From: Candidatus Lokiarchaeota archaeon
GTDB taxonomy: Archaea; Asgardarchaeota; Thorarchaeia; Thorarchaeales; Thorarchaeaceae
DNA length: 64,000 nt
Assembly: GCA_014730275.1 (NCBI GenBank)
Contig: WJIL01000038.1
Location: 1 to 64,000 of the forward strand
Direction of reading: 5' to 3'
How positions within the stretch are numbered: the first letter of the stretch is position 1; each line of letters opens with the position of its first letter. A model generated the notes under the pieces. It did not search any database and was not told the DNA's origin. It saw only the letters and a list, made by a program, of their open reading frames with translations. Below, piece after piece: positions 53,830 to 62,883 of this stretch. The position numbers and the translations under genes are program-made.

Positions 53830-55104
53830 ATGCCTGAATTCATAAACTGCCCAGTATGTGGTAAGAAAGTAAGAGAAGGATCCACATTCTGTATCGAGTG
53901 TGGAGCACGTCTAGCAGGCAAGAAGGAAGAACCAAAGAGAAGGAAACCAAATCCCAAAGAAGAGGAAACTGAAGAGGACGAGCTCACTGAACTTGAGAAG
54001 CGAATGCTCGGTTTGCTGGGAAATGAGGAGGCCATGTATTCTCAAGAGTCCAGCGAGCGGACTACACAAAATCAAGTCGAAGCTACAAAGGATAGCGCAC
54101 AATCATCCGAAGAATCAACTCCTGACTTGGAATGGGATGTAAGGCTGGAGGAGGACACGGTTTCTGTTGAAGAAAACGAGCCACAAGTTAGGTCTAACAC
54201 TATTTCGGTAAAGGAAAACACCCAGCAAGAATCAAATAGCAAATCCCCCAAGCAACAAGTAGATTTGAGCTGGGATGTTGAGGATATTCCGGAAATGGAG
54301 GCAGATCAGGTTCAAGAGGGAATGCCATTCGAAGAAGTCGAACCACCTGAAATCAAATCATCCGGACCTGCACCCACACCCAAGGAGGCTAAAGAACATC
54401 TTTTCCCAGAAGATGAAGAATGTTGTGCCCGCGAGGCTGTTTCGCATTTATTCCCGCAAGGTCGAGGAGTTACAGACAATGACTTCATCGATGTAGTTGT
54501 GGGAACACCTCGAAAGATTAGTGTCGAGGAACCGATGAAGGAGCTTGAGCAACCAACGTGTCCTAGCTGCGGTTCTGCACTCACATCGGATGGGTTTGAG
54601 TATCCACCGTATGTTTACGAAGCCATGGGAAAGGCTAGAATTGAACATGGTGAAGAGCTACTAGAGGAAAACGAACACGAAGAAGCCATCGAGAGCTTCG
54701 AAAAAGCAAAGATGCTCTATGAAAGGGCGAATGATGAAAAGAAGCTACAGAAGTGTAGAGAGAAAATAGACGAAGGCTACGAGTCCATGGCTGAATTTCA
54801 CTATGATCAAGCAGAAGTTCACAAGAAGAACCGAGAATACGAATGGGCGATAGTACAGTACAGGAAGGCTAGAGAAATCTACATGTTCACAACTAAACGG
54901 AAGGAACGGGCTAAGTGTGCAGAGAAGGTTAGGGAATGCTACGTTGATTGGGGGGAAGAACTCGAGGAAAGAGGGGATTACTTGGCCAAAGAGGGGAGGA
55001 CAAGAGAGGCGCTTGCCAAGTATCAGAAGGCAGCCGAGAAATACAAGCAAAGCGAAGATGACAAACATCTGAAAGGATTGGAGAAGAAGATCAGAGAGGC
55101 TTGA
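53830..55104 (+). CDS. Zinc-ribbon and TPR-like protein
   Basis: A 424-residue soluble protein. Residues of about 6-27 form a zinc ribbon (C-P-V-C, then C-I-E-C). A long acidic, Ser/Gln-rich disordered stretch follows, with the repeated L-S/E-W-D-V phrases. A second short C-P-S-C lies near 247, and the last 150 residues are helical repeats (E-A-I-E-S-F-E-K-A, W-A-I-V-Q-Y-R-K-A, E-A-L-A-K-Y-Q-K-A) with TPR character. This layout suggests a scaffold or adaptor. ATG 53830 is chosen, with TTG 53821 as an alternative. Confidence 0.65.
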   Translation: MPEFINCPVCGKKVREGSTFCIECGARLAGKKEEPKRRKPNPKEEETEEDELTELEKRMLGLLGNEEAMYSQESSERTTQNQVEATKDSAQSSEESTPDLEWDVRLEEDTVSVEENEPQVRSNTISVKENTQQESNSKSPKQQVDLSWDVEDIPEMEADQVQEGMPFEEVEPPEIKSSGPAPTPKEAKEHLFPEDEECCAREAVSHLFPQGRGVTDNDFIDVVVGTPRKISVEEPMKELEQPTCPSCGSALTSDGFEYPPYVYEAMGKARIEHGEELLEENEHEEAIESFEKAKMLYERANDEKKLQKCREKIDEGYESMAEFHYDQAEVHKKNREYEWAIVQYRKAREIYMFTTKRKERAKCAEKVRECYVDWGEELEERGDYLAKEGRTREALAKYQKAAEKYKQSEDDKHLKGLEKKIREA

Positions 55105-55122
55105 AATTCGGAAACCAGGTAT

Positions 55123-56040
55123 TTAGACCTCTGGTTCGAAGCCCGTTAGTCTAAGAATATTATCATGAAAAATCAGATTTATGTCCTCTTGGGTTAGATT
55201 AAGCTTATCTCTCAAGGAATCGACCGCCTGATACTGTTTCTCAAGAATATCTGTTCTAAATCCACGAGGAAAGAATGACGAGTCAGTTCCGAAGACAGTC
55301 CTGCATGAAGCACCTGCAATCAAAGCGCGTTCAAAGATTTTTTCCAAGTTGAGATCATAGGGCTGGTATTTCATCCAGCTGTTACTACCAGAGCTATCCA
55401 TCACTACGTTGGGCACTTGGTATAGCAGCATAAGGCATTCTCGAAAGAATCCAGCGCCGAAATGAGCAATCATGAAATTGAGTTCTGGGAAATCCTGTGC
55501 TGGTTTCTGTATGTCAAGAGGATTTCCGTACCGAAGATTAGCAGTGGGACCAATAGTAATGCCGAAGTGGAGTATCACGAGAAGATCCTGCTTCGCAGCC
55601 TCCTCATAAACGGAATAACACATCTCATCGTATGTATGGAAATTCCATGTGCTTGGATACAACTTTATGCCCTGAAAATCATCCTTCCCAGCTCTGCGAA
55701 CAAGCTCGACAGCATCTTCTTCTGAGGGGTCTATATTCGCATATCCCATAAAACGACCAGGAAACCTCCTGCGGGTTTCTACGAATTCATCCCAGGTATT
55801 GGGACTGATCATCATGCCAATGGCTTCAATTCCATAGTTATCGAGCTCATCGATCCACATTGCACCGATGTCCCATGGTTCATCGGGTAATTCAAGTGGA
55901 CTCATGTCCGTTTGATATTTGACTCGTTGTTGCATGCGCTCTACCCGCTCAGGATCTGATAACCACTCCTTTAGCATATCATAAGTGAAGAAATGTGCGT
56001 GCGAATCAACAACAGGTATACCAACGCGTGATTCTATCAT
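55123..56040 (-). CDS. Amidohydrolase-2 family metal-dependent hydrolase
   Basis: A 305-residue TIM-barrel hydrolase. It begins P-V-V-D-S-H-A-H-F (metal HxH). It carries G-I-K-L-Y-P-S, V-I-L-H-F-G (metal His) and F-G-T-D-S-S-F-F-P-R-G (catalytic Asp), the order of the amidohydrolase-2/ACMSD group. The substrate is unknown; family members act as decarboxylases or lactonases as well as amidases. ATG 56040 is chosen over GTG 56052. Confidence 0.82.
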   Translation of the reverse strand: MIESRVGIPVVDSHAHFFTYDMLKEWLSDPERVERMQQRVKYQTDMSPLELPDEPWDIGAMWIDELDNYGIEAIGMMISPNTWDEFVETRRRFPGRFMGYANIDPSEEDAVELVRRAGKDDFQGIKLYPSTWNFHTYDEMCYSVYEEAAKQDLLVILHFGITIGPTANLRYGNPLDIQKPAQDFPELNFMIAHFGAGFFRECLMLLYQVPNVVMDSSGSNSWMKYQPYDLNLEKIFERALIAGASCRTVFGTDSSFFPRGFRTDILEKQYQAVDSLRDKLNLTQEDINLIFHDNILRLTGFEPEV

Positions 56041-56154
56041 CGTGAAACCCACTCGTAAGCAAATGAGATGGATTCCACTAGAATATCACCCATATTAGGA
56101 TTGTCAGATAGGCAGTTAGCCGCCACTACCTACAATTATGGAAGGGCTCCCCCT

Positions 56155-59007
56155 CTAAATCCAGTCACCAGTTTCAATCTTTCTCGGCAGGTATTCATCA
56201 GTAAGGTAGTTGAAGCCGTGGCTAGCAAACGCCTGTATCTCGGCTTTCTCCTTCATCTTGAGCATGAGCTCCAAGTCGCGCACCCACTCCTTGTTTTTCT
56301 GCACGAATGGCTCATCAAGCATCTGTTTGACCCGTCGTATGTCTGAATCCTCCATGCGGATTCGAACGGCCTTGGGGATACTATATTCCTCTAGGTCGCG
56401 ACTCAGTACACCCAGAAGCTTGAGTTCCGGAGTGGCAATGAATGGTGACTCATAGCTCAGCCTCTTGCTACCTCGCAGGAACACAGAGTAGATGTAGTGT
56501 CCGTACGGGTCAGAGTCAACAAGCGCAAATGCTGGAATCTGCAATTCTCTCACCAGCATCTTGAGAAAGGCTCTTGTTGCTATGTCACCAGTGCCCTTTC
56601 CAGTCAGAATGATACAGGGTTGGCGCTCCCAGTACTTTGCTTCTGCCAATCGCATCATGGCAGCGTCTTTCTCTGATAGTATGATGAATTCAGCATCACT
56701 CTCAACGATTTCAACTTGGTCTAGGAATGGTGTGATAGACCAACCACCGGTACCCATCTTGGTTAGGTCGAGGCGGTCACCACCATCGCGTAGGACAACT
56801 CGGCCCATGGCTGAACCTCTTGCTGAGGCTACAACATGGATACTATCACGAGTAGTCTGAAGCATAGATGCTACATCTTCAATGATCTTATCGCTATACT
56901 TCTGGTCTCTAAACAGATTAACGTCACTATAGAAAACTTCTCGTTTCGTTGCGTGGAGGTTGCCACGGAGCAATTCATAGACTATTTCCATCACTCTAGC
57001 AGTGCGTGTTGCATCAAGAACCGATCCGAGCGAATGATAGGGTCGAGATATCTTCCGAGTACCCAGAAGAAGCAGGTCCCGAACTTGATCCCAGACGATG
57101 TTGTCTGCTGAACGACTAGGAATCTCAAAAACTGGACGGCCTGTTGTCATGGCTTCGGCCAGTACTGTTCGAACCTCTTCAACCAGTCTTTCACTCGTTT
57201 CTTCAGCGCTCAGAGCAACGACTTCCATTGTTTGACGCGCAGCTGCGGTTTGCTCTTGCTCTTGTTCCTTGGCCTCTTCCATGAGTTCCTCGGTTTCCTT
57301 CCAAGATTCTACCATTTGAGCTCGGAGGTTCTCAATTGAGTCTGGAACATCAAGGCCAGAATCCTTTCTTTTGATGGATTCCCGTGCCTTCTTCAGTTTC
57401 TTCACGGATGTACTGACAATCGGGATTCGAGGGCCAGAAACAACTTTCATCCCTTGCTCTTCTATAACCCCACCTCGATCAACAACTTCCTTGGCGGTTT
57501 CTATGAGCTGTTCTCCACCAGTCTTTCCGATTCCATTAACATCCTTTGCTAAATCAGCGGGAGACGCTGACACTATCTTTGCAATACTGTCATAGCCTTT
57601 GGAGATCAGACTCTTTGCTGTTTTTGGACCTACACCATCAAGATCTGTGAGTTCAACATCGTCTAAATCAGCAGCTTCGGCCCGTTCAAAAGCTACAGTC
57701 CTAGAGGCTAGCTGGATAACTTTGCTAGCACCTTTCTTTCCTATACCTTCTACTTCATTGGCCAGTTCGTCAGGGTCGCATGCAGCAACTTCAGCTATAG
57801 AAGTATAGCCAGCATCTTTGAGAAGCTGTGCTGTTTTTTCGCCCACACCCTCTAAGTCAACGAGGGCATAATCAGAGACAACGTCCCGTGCCTGTCGTAA
57901 TCTGAAAGCTTTCTGAGCAGACGCGACTATGTTCTCAGCACCCTTATCTCCCACACCTGTGACGAAGCGAGCAAGGGTAGTTGCATCGGCTGTTGCAATC
58001 TTCTCTAGACTAGCGTAGCCGGCGGCTTTCAGGTTCTCTGCAGTTTTCTTTCCAACACCATCGAGCTGAACTAAATCAAAAGTTTCCTCTTCCTCTTCAC
58101 TTCTTGGCTCCTTGGTCTTTGCAACTTCCTTAGCGGAGGCGACTATTTGTTCAGCACCTTTACTACCCACCCCATCTACTGACTTTGACAATTTGCTGGG
58201 AGAAGTATCTGCAATTTTGAAAACGGTGTCATAACCTGCTTCTATTAGACTCTCTGCAGTTTTTCCTCCAACTCCATCGAGGGTTTTCAGTTCTTTCAAA
58301 TCATCTGTAGCAGAAGGTTGGATCTTCCTCCAAAGCTTCTTGGCAGATTTTAGCATCTGATCGGCCCCTTTCTTGCCAACACCAGGAACAGATGACAACT
58401 TGCTGCCATCTGCTTTTGCGATGGATTCTACCGTATCATAGCCTGCTTCTATCAGGTTCTCGGCAGTTTTCCCACCCACACCATCAAGCTCTTTCAATTT
58501 CGCTATCTTCTTCGTGGGTTTTGGCTTCATTTCACGCCATAGTTTCTTGGCCGAGGCTAGTATCTGCTTTGCACCTTTCTTACCAACACCAGAAACTGAG
58601 GAAAGTTCGTCTTCGTCTGCATTGGCAATAGCCTCTACAGAATCATATCCAGCATATATGAGATTCTCTGCAGTTTTCCCTCCCACACCTTCAAGCTGTG
58701 ATAATTCCTTGATTTTCTTCGTAGGTTTCGGTCGTATCTCTTCCCAAAGCTTAATTGCAGCTGCCAGTATCTGTTTGGCTCCTTTCTTTCCTACACCATC
58801 AACTGATGACAGCTCTTCTACGCTGGAGTTTGCAATAGATTCTATAGAATCATATCCCGCATCCTTAAGACTCTCTGCGGTCTTCGCTCCAACACCGTCC
58901 AAATCCTTCAGTGACACCTTTGAATTCCTTCCATTGTGTTTAGTCGTTGTTTTATCATGTTCAAGTAGAGTTGATTGACGTAGCTCGGTTTTCCCTGCTG
59001 GTGTCAT
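56155..59007 (-). CDS. top6A: Topoisomerase VI subunit A (Spo11 homologue) with seven N-terminal HhH modules
   Basis: Subunit A cuts both DNA strands to allow duplex passage. It has 950 residues against about 370-400 for ordinary Top6A. Residues of about 33-510 hold seven tandem double helix-hairpin-helix modules, each opening with L-x-x-L-(D/E)-G-V-G and including a second G-V/I-G-x-K/T-G. A charged Gln/Glu-rich linker follows (about 535-620). The core has catalytic Tyr693 in K-R-E-V-F-Y-S-D-V and Toprim Glu779 with Asp831 and Asp833 (D-S-D-P-Y-G), ending Y-L-P-R-K. The gene follows top6B with a one-base stop/start overlap (TGATG). Confidence 0.93.
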   Translation of the reverse strand: MTPAGKTELRQSTLLEHDKTTTKHNGRNSKVSLKDLDGVGAKTAESLKDAGYDSIESIANSSVEELSSVDGVGKKGAKQILAAAIKLWEEIRPKPTKKIKELSQLEGVGGKTAENLIYAGYDSVEAIANADEDELSSVSGVGKKGAKQILASAKKLWREMKPKPTKKIAKLKELDGVGGKTAENLIEAGYDTVESIAKADGSKLSSVPGVGKKGADQMLKSAKKLWRKIQPSATDDLKELKTLDGVGGKTAESLIEAGYDTVFKIADTSPSKLSKSVDGVGSKGAEQIVASAKEVAKTKEPRSEEEEETFDLVQLDGVGKKTAENLKAAGYASLEKIATADATTLARFVTGVGDKGAENIVASAQKAFRLRQARDVVSDYALVDLEGVGEKTAQLLKDAGYTSIAEVAACDPDELANEVEGIGKKGASKVIQLASRTVAFERAEAADLDDVELTDLDGVGPKTAKSLISKGYDSIAKIVSASPADLAKDVNGIGKTGGEQLIETAKEVVDRGGVIEEQGMKVVSGPRIPIVSTSVKKLKKARESIKRKDSGLDVPDSIENLRAQMVESWKETEELMEEAKEQEQEQTAAARQTMEVVALSAEETSERLVEEVRTVLAEAMTTGRPVFEIPSRSADNIVWDQVRDLLLLGTRKISRPYHSLGSVLDATRTARVMEIVYELLRGNLHATKREVFYSDVNLFRDQKYSDKIIEDVASMLQTTRDSIHVVASARGSAMGRVVLRDGGDRLDLTKMGTGGWSITPFLDQVEIVESDAEFIILSEKDAAMMRLAEAKYWERQPCIILTGKGTGDIATRAFLKMLVRELQIPAFALVDSDPYGHYIYSVFLRGSKRLSYESPFIATPELKLLGVLSRDLEEYSIPKAVRIRMEDSDIRRVKQMLDEPFVQKNKEWVRDLELMLKMKEKAEIQAFASHGFNYLTDEYLPRKIETGDWI
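57478..58911 (-). repeat. Seven-copy tandem array coding HhH modules
   Basis: Each unit is about 68-72 codons long. Copies begin near residues 33, 101, 171, 240, 312, 382 and 452 of the topoisomerase VI A protein. Copies 2-4 are the most alike (G-G-K-T-A-E, A-G-Y-D), suggesting recent duplication; copies 5-7 have drifted further. Confidence 0.85.
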
Positions 59008-60944
59008 CAGTCACCACCTGTGGCAACATCAGCGACTAAGTCGCTGCCCTTGCCATCATTAGTTACATCCTCTTCTTCTTGTGGCTTATCGAAACCAGAT
59101 ATTGAATCTCGGATTCGCTGTGCTATTGATTCAGCATCGTAAACCTTCTTGCCCTCAGCGTCATTTACGATACTCACCAAACTGTCTGCAAACTGATCGG
59201 CATACATGGCAAGTACACCTGCTCTTTTCGCCTTTCTCCTTGCTTTTTCCTTCTTGGACATATACCGCCGGAAAGACCTACCGGCTTCTTCTAGCGCCAG
59301 TTTTATCTCTTTAAGAAGAACCTCATCTTCGGCAAGTGCCTGTTTGCTTTGGCCTTTGAACATCACGTGCACATAAGCACCGCAAACATGGATAAATACC
59401 ATTAATGGGCCCTTAGGAAGGCCATTGTCGAAAGTATCAAGTTTGTAGTTCTTCCAGTTCACCATCGCAGTTGCTTTCCAAGTAGCACAGTCACTATTAT
59501 CACGCATTTTGGGCACACGATTGACGAATCGCTTCAGTACAACCGGGGAAGATGAAGCGGGTTTTATGTCGCCCCCATAAGCTATACAAACCTCCACCGA
59601 GAACGAAAGACCCTTTCCGGAGGTTGGACTCCGCGTAACTGCGGTGATGAAGTCGGGATTGTAGGCCATTTGTATAGTCTGTTCAAAAACCTCTTCGCCA
59701 ACAGGTACTACCGTGTCTGTTGGTGGTGCATAGTAGTCTTCTGATGAAAATGACCTATAGAGAAGCTCAACCTGCAATTTGGACAAGCTTGATGGATCTT
59801 GGCTAGAATCAATCAGCTTTATTCCACGAGTTTCTAGAGCTTCATTAGTATTCGAAATGATATCTTTTGCCTTACTGTTACTCATTCTCACAAATGCTTG
59901 GGTCAGAAATGATTGAACAGTCCGGTGTTCTGTCTCTCTAAGAATGTCTTGAAACTCTCCGATACGAATGCTAGCAGGATGAGGTTTGGCATATTTGGGT
60001 TCTTCTGGAAAGCTATTAACCCGCCGGGGGTAAATATGGAGGTCCCCATATGGATCTATAAAAACGATTGTGACGTGTGAATTCAACAGAGAAGCCATCT
60101 CTGCATATTCATCAGCGTAGCCCCGTCGATATTGAATATTGAGATAGTGTAATCTGATGTAAGTACCCTGTTTGAATGGCAAATCCATCTTCTTAGGACC
60201 CGCCACATAATCCTTCGTGTTGGCAGTCGTAGTATAGTAATCAGCAACCGTAGCTTTGTCAGCTTTGTGATGCTTTGAAATTGTGAAAATCGGTTTTCCA
60301 GTGGTATTCTGAGCATCGCTAAATGCTGAGGGCGCTCCAAATCCCTGGCTGCCACGAGTCTGTCTCAGTTTCTCGCTCTTGCTTGACGCAAGATATATCC
60401 CGAATTTCTCGAGATCGGATGGCACCATACCAATACCATTGTCAAAGATAGTGAATTCATGTACTTTGAAACCATCCTCATTATCAATTGGAATTAGATT
60501 CGGCATCTGAATCTCTTTCAGCTGCATAATGACCAGGGGTTCTTGCATGTCGATTAATTTCTTGAAAGGTGCAAGGAACTCTTTGAAGTCCCGGACTCGT
60601 TTGTCCAAATCCTCCTTCGGATATGGGGATATATGCACCTTCTTGCCGGCCCGAACTTTCTTCTCCAGATCTTTGCTCTTTGAAATAGTATCAACAAGTT
60701 TAGGTTCTAAAGTCTCAGCTATCTCCTTGACAAGTTCAGGATCAAGTTTATCGCTAAGTTCTGGTTTCTTTTTTGTTCGCCACCACCAGCTTTCAATGGC
60801 ATCTATCGAATTGTCAAGAAACTCGATAGCATACTGAGTGTGTTTATTGAGTCCTGTTTCGAACCCAACTAATTGGGTTCTTTTGCGCATGAACTTAGCT
60901 ATAGTTCCTTGCTTGATATCGCCAGTTTCTTGGCCACTTGCCAT
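59007..60944 (-). CDS. top6B: Topoisomerase VI subunit B
   Basis: The GHKL ATPase subunit that clamps DNA, 645 residues against about 530 in the usual archaeal protein. Asn45 (F-L-D-N-S-I-D-A) is the metal ligand, D-N-G-I-G-M lies at 168-173 and the ATP lid G-S-Q-G-F-G-A-P-S at 198-206. The stretch between the N-box and DxGxG is about 120 residues, roughly 90 more than usual, and rich in Lys/Asp/Glu. The transducer domain and C-terminus follow. ATG at 60944; the stop overlaps the ATG of top6A. Confidence 0.94.
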   Translation of the reverse strand: MASGQETGDIKQGTIAKFMRKRTQLVGFETGLNKHTQYAIEFLDNSIDAIESWWWRTKKKPELSDKLDPELVKEIAETLEPKLVDTISKSKDLEKKVRAGKKVHISPYPKEDLDKRVRDFKEFLAPFKKLIDMQEPLVIMQLKEIQMPNLIPIDNEDGFKVHEFTIFDNGIGMVPSDLEKFGIYLASSKSEKLRQTRGSQGFGAPSAFSDAQNTTGKPIFTISKHHKADKATVADYYTTTANTKDYVAGPKKMDLPFKQGTYIRLHYLNIQYRRGYADEYAEMASLLNSHVTIVFIDPYGDLHIYPRRVNSFPEEPKYAKPHPASIRIGEFQDILRETEHRTVQSFLTQAFVRMSNSKAKDIISNTNEALETRGIKLIDSSQDPSSLSKLQVELLYRSFSSEDYYAPPTDTVVPVGEEVFEQTIQMAYNPDFITAVTRSPTSGKGLSFSVEVCIAYGGDIKPASSSPVVLKRFVNRVPKMRDNSDCATWKATAMVNWKNYKLDTFDNGLPKGPLMVFIHVCGAYVHVMFKGQSKQALAEDEVLLKEIKLALEEAGRSFRRYMSKKEKARRKAKRAGVLAMYADQFADSLVSIVNDAEGKKVYDAESIAQRIRDSISGFDKPQEEEDVTNDGKGSDLVADVATGGD

Positions 60945-61283
60945 TTTCTTTCAATACGCTCCTATAGTTGATAGATAACCAGCTGGATAAAGCCTGATAG
61001 ATTTCAGGTTGTTTGTGTTCCCGGCATTCCAGAGTCGATTTATGTGTAATGTGGTTCGGTTATTAGACCCAACCCACCTAGGTATCTGAGAGTTCTACCT
61101 TGATTAACTCTCTTTTTCTTATTATCGTTTTCCAGCCAGATATATGAGATGCACGACCGATATAATAAGAGGTTTATTCTTGTATCAGGGGTGATAGAGA
61201 CACGGTTATTAGAGTTTCTAGTAGCAACGGCTTGATAAGCCCAAAATATGAGTATTTGAGATATCCAGCTGAGGTGGATTGCT
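60945..61283. other. Divergent intergenic region between top6B and cofE
   Basis: It holds a TATA-like gctttatcc on the minus strand (60985-60993) for top6B and an AT-rich aaaatatg (61243-61250) before cofE. A plus-strand hairpin with T-run (61088-61117) has no gene before it. No long gene is seen. Confidence 0.4.
61088..61117 (+). terminator. Hairpin with T-run lacking an upstream gene
   Basis: gagagtt (61088-61094) pairs with aactctc (61106-61112), followed by ttttt and further T-rich bases. It could end an unannotated small RNA or be a fortuitous structure. Confidence 0.35.
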
Positions 61284-62033
61284 TTGCATGAGATTAGAAT
61301 TATTCCACTCCAAACAGAGACACTTGTTACAAGAAACACAGATCTCGGCAAATTACTTGTCAAGAGTATGAAGAACCAAGCAATCCCCCTTCAACATGAC
61401 GATATCATTGTCATCACTCACAAAATCGTCTCTAAGGCCGAAGGGAGAGTGATCAACAAGAGGGATATTACAGTTTCAGAAAGAGCGGAGAGCATAGCGG
61501 AACGAGAAGATTTTGATGCGCATCAAGTTGAACTAGCCCTGAGAGAAAGCGAAAAAATTATCCGCGAAAAAAGAGCCCTCATAACCCTGAACAAAAACGG
61601 ACAAATCTGTAATTTTGCAGGCGTAGATCATTCCAATGCACCAAGAAACAGCTACGTTCTTCTGCCGGCGAATCCTGATGAAAGTGCTCTACGACTAAGA
61701 CAGAGAGTAGGTGAACTGACCGGTAAAGAGCCCGCAATCATCATCACGGATACTGAAGGAAGACCATGGAGAAAAGGAGCAATTAACCTGGCAATCGGCT
61801 GCGCCGGCATAAACGCTTTCAAGTACAATAAGAACCGACCTGATCTCTATGGAGAAGTACTGAAAAGATCCACGGTGTGCCAAGTAGACCAACTGGCATC
61901 GGCAGCAGAACTTGTTATGGGCCAAGCTGACGAATCTGTACCGGTGGCAATCATTAGAGGATACCCATATGAAAAGGGGGAAGAGCAAGTATCTGATATC
62001 TATCGGTCAGCTGAAAACGATTTATTTCGATAG
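61284..62033 (+). CDS. cofE: Coenzyme F420-0:L-glutamate ligase
   Basis: The enzyme adds gamma-linked glutamates to F420 using GTP. It has 249 residues with the family motifs T-H-K-I-V-S-K-A-E-G-R near residues 52-62, A-G-V-D-H-S-N, and T-D-T-E-G-R-P-W-R. The start is TTG 61284 with gaggtgg upstream; the ATG four bases later is in another frame. Its presence shows the organism can make or modify F420. Confidence 0.93.
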   Translation: MHEIRIIPLQTETLVTRNTDLGKLLVKSMKNQAIPLQHDDIIVITHKIVSKAEGRVINKRDITVSERAESIAEREDFDAHQVELALRESEKIIREKRALITLNKNGQICNFAGVDHSNAPRNSYVLLPANPDESALRLRQRVGELTGKEPAIIITDTEGRPWRKGAINLAIGCAGINAFKYNKNRPDLYGEVLKRSTVCQVDQLASAAELVMGQADESVPVAIIRGYPYEKGEEQVSDIYRSAENDLFR

Positions 62034-62072
62034 GCTACCAGAGAGACTTAGCTGAAGGATTCATTAAGAATG

Positions 62073-62139
62073 CAGGCCCACAATGCAGGTCCAGCCGACT
62101 AGCTGTGGGCCTTTGTCATGCTAAGAAATCATTTAGCAT
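62073..62139. terminator. Two hairpins between convergent cofE and zinc-ribbon gene
   Basis: aggcccaca (62073-62081) pairs with tgtgggcct (62103-62111) over a 21-base loop. catgctaa (62116-62123) pairs with ttagcatg (62132-62139). Both lie in the 112-base gap between convergent stops. Confidence 0.5.
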
Positions 62140-62145
62140 GGAAAA

Positions 62146-62883
62146 TTACAGCGGAGAACCACATTTCCCACAGAATTTGTCTCCTGTAGAATACGGTTCA
62201 CCACATTTGGTACAGAAGCCGTCTCCACCACTAGAGGTTGACTCATCCGCCTCAGCACCAGGCTGCAAGGGAGCTCCACACTGTGGACATTTCAAGTTGC
62301 CGGCTGTTGCTGCTCCACAATAGGGACATTTGCCCTTTTCCTTCGCGCCGCGGATATTGGCAACAATGGTAGGGATGACTTTTTTCTGCTTGAAATCGAA
62401 TCTCATATTTCCGCCAGATTGTAGCTCAATAATGAGTTCGTCACCACTTTGTTGAGCTTGGGCAATTGCGATCACGGGCACAGCCACGCTATCCGTATCC
62501 CCGTCCTCAGTCTTATTTATGTAGGAATCGCGATTCCACGAAGTAACAGCACCGAGTACAGCTGCCGCGCCCATACCCCTTCCGAATCTTCGGAGTGCAC
62601 GGCCACCAACACCCCCGACTTCACTACCTATTGCGCTTAGAGCTGCGGCTCCTGCAATAGCACCAGCTATTCCGCCTACTTTCTTTAGCTTCCCCCATCG
62701 AGAGGGTTTCTTCTTCCATACAAGGCGAACATCGGTCAGCTGAATAGTCCCATCTTCGCCATCGAATTTTACGTTTTCTTCACGGACCATTGTATCTTCG
62801 TGTTGCATAGTCTGGAGACGATTGTTATCGCCAAATGATACATGTAAGAATCCAGGTGGTCTTCTTCTGGGCAATTCTAGCAC
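62146..62883 (-). CDS. Zinc-ribbon protein with GRAM/PH-like start
   Basis: A 245-residue protein. Residues of about 30-55 have the form N-V-K-F-D-G then I-Q-L-T-D-V-R-L-V-W, reminiscent of GRAM/PH-type lipid- or protein-binding domains. A Gly/Ala-rich stretch (about 69-110) could insert in or lie on a membrane. Further strands follow, then two zinc ribbons near the C-terminus (C-P-Y-C / C-P-Q-C and C-T-K-C / C-G-K-C). The start is uncertain: GTG 62883 or ATG 62808. The domain reading is tentative. Confidence 0.6.
   Translation of the reverse strand: MLELPRRRPPGFLHVSFGDNNRLQTMQHEDTMVREENVKFDGEDGTIQLTDVRLVWKKKPSRWGKLKKVGGIAGAIAGAAALSAIGSEVGGVGGRALRRFGRGMGAAAVLGAVTSWNRDSYINKTEDGDTDSVAVPVIAIAQAQQSGDELIIELQSGGNMRFDFKQKKVIPTIVANIRGAKEKGKCPYCGAATAGNLKCPQCGAPLQPGAEADESTSSGGDGFCTKCGEPYSTGDKFCGKCGSPL

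Noticed and set aside
58392-58978. Plus-strand frames across the HhH array
   Set aside because: They are mirror frames of a strongly conserved repeat coding region on the minus strand.
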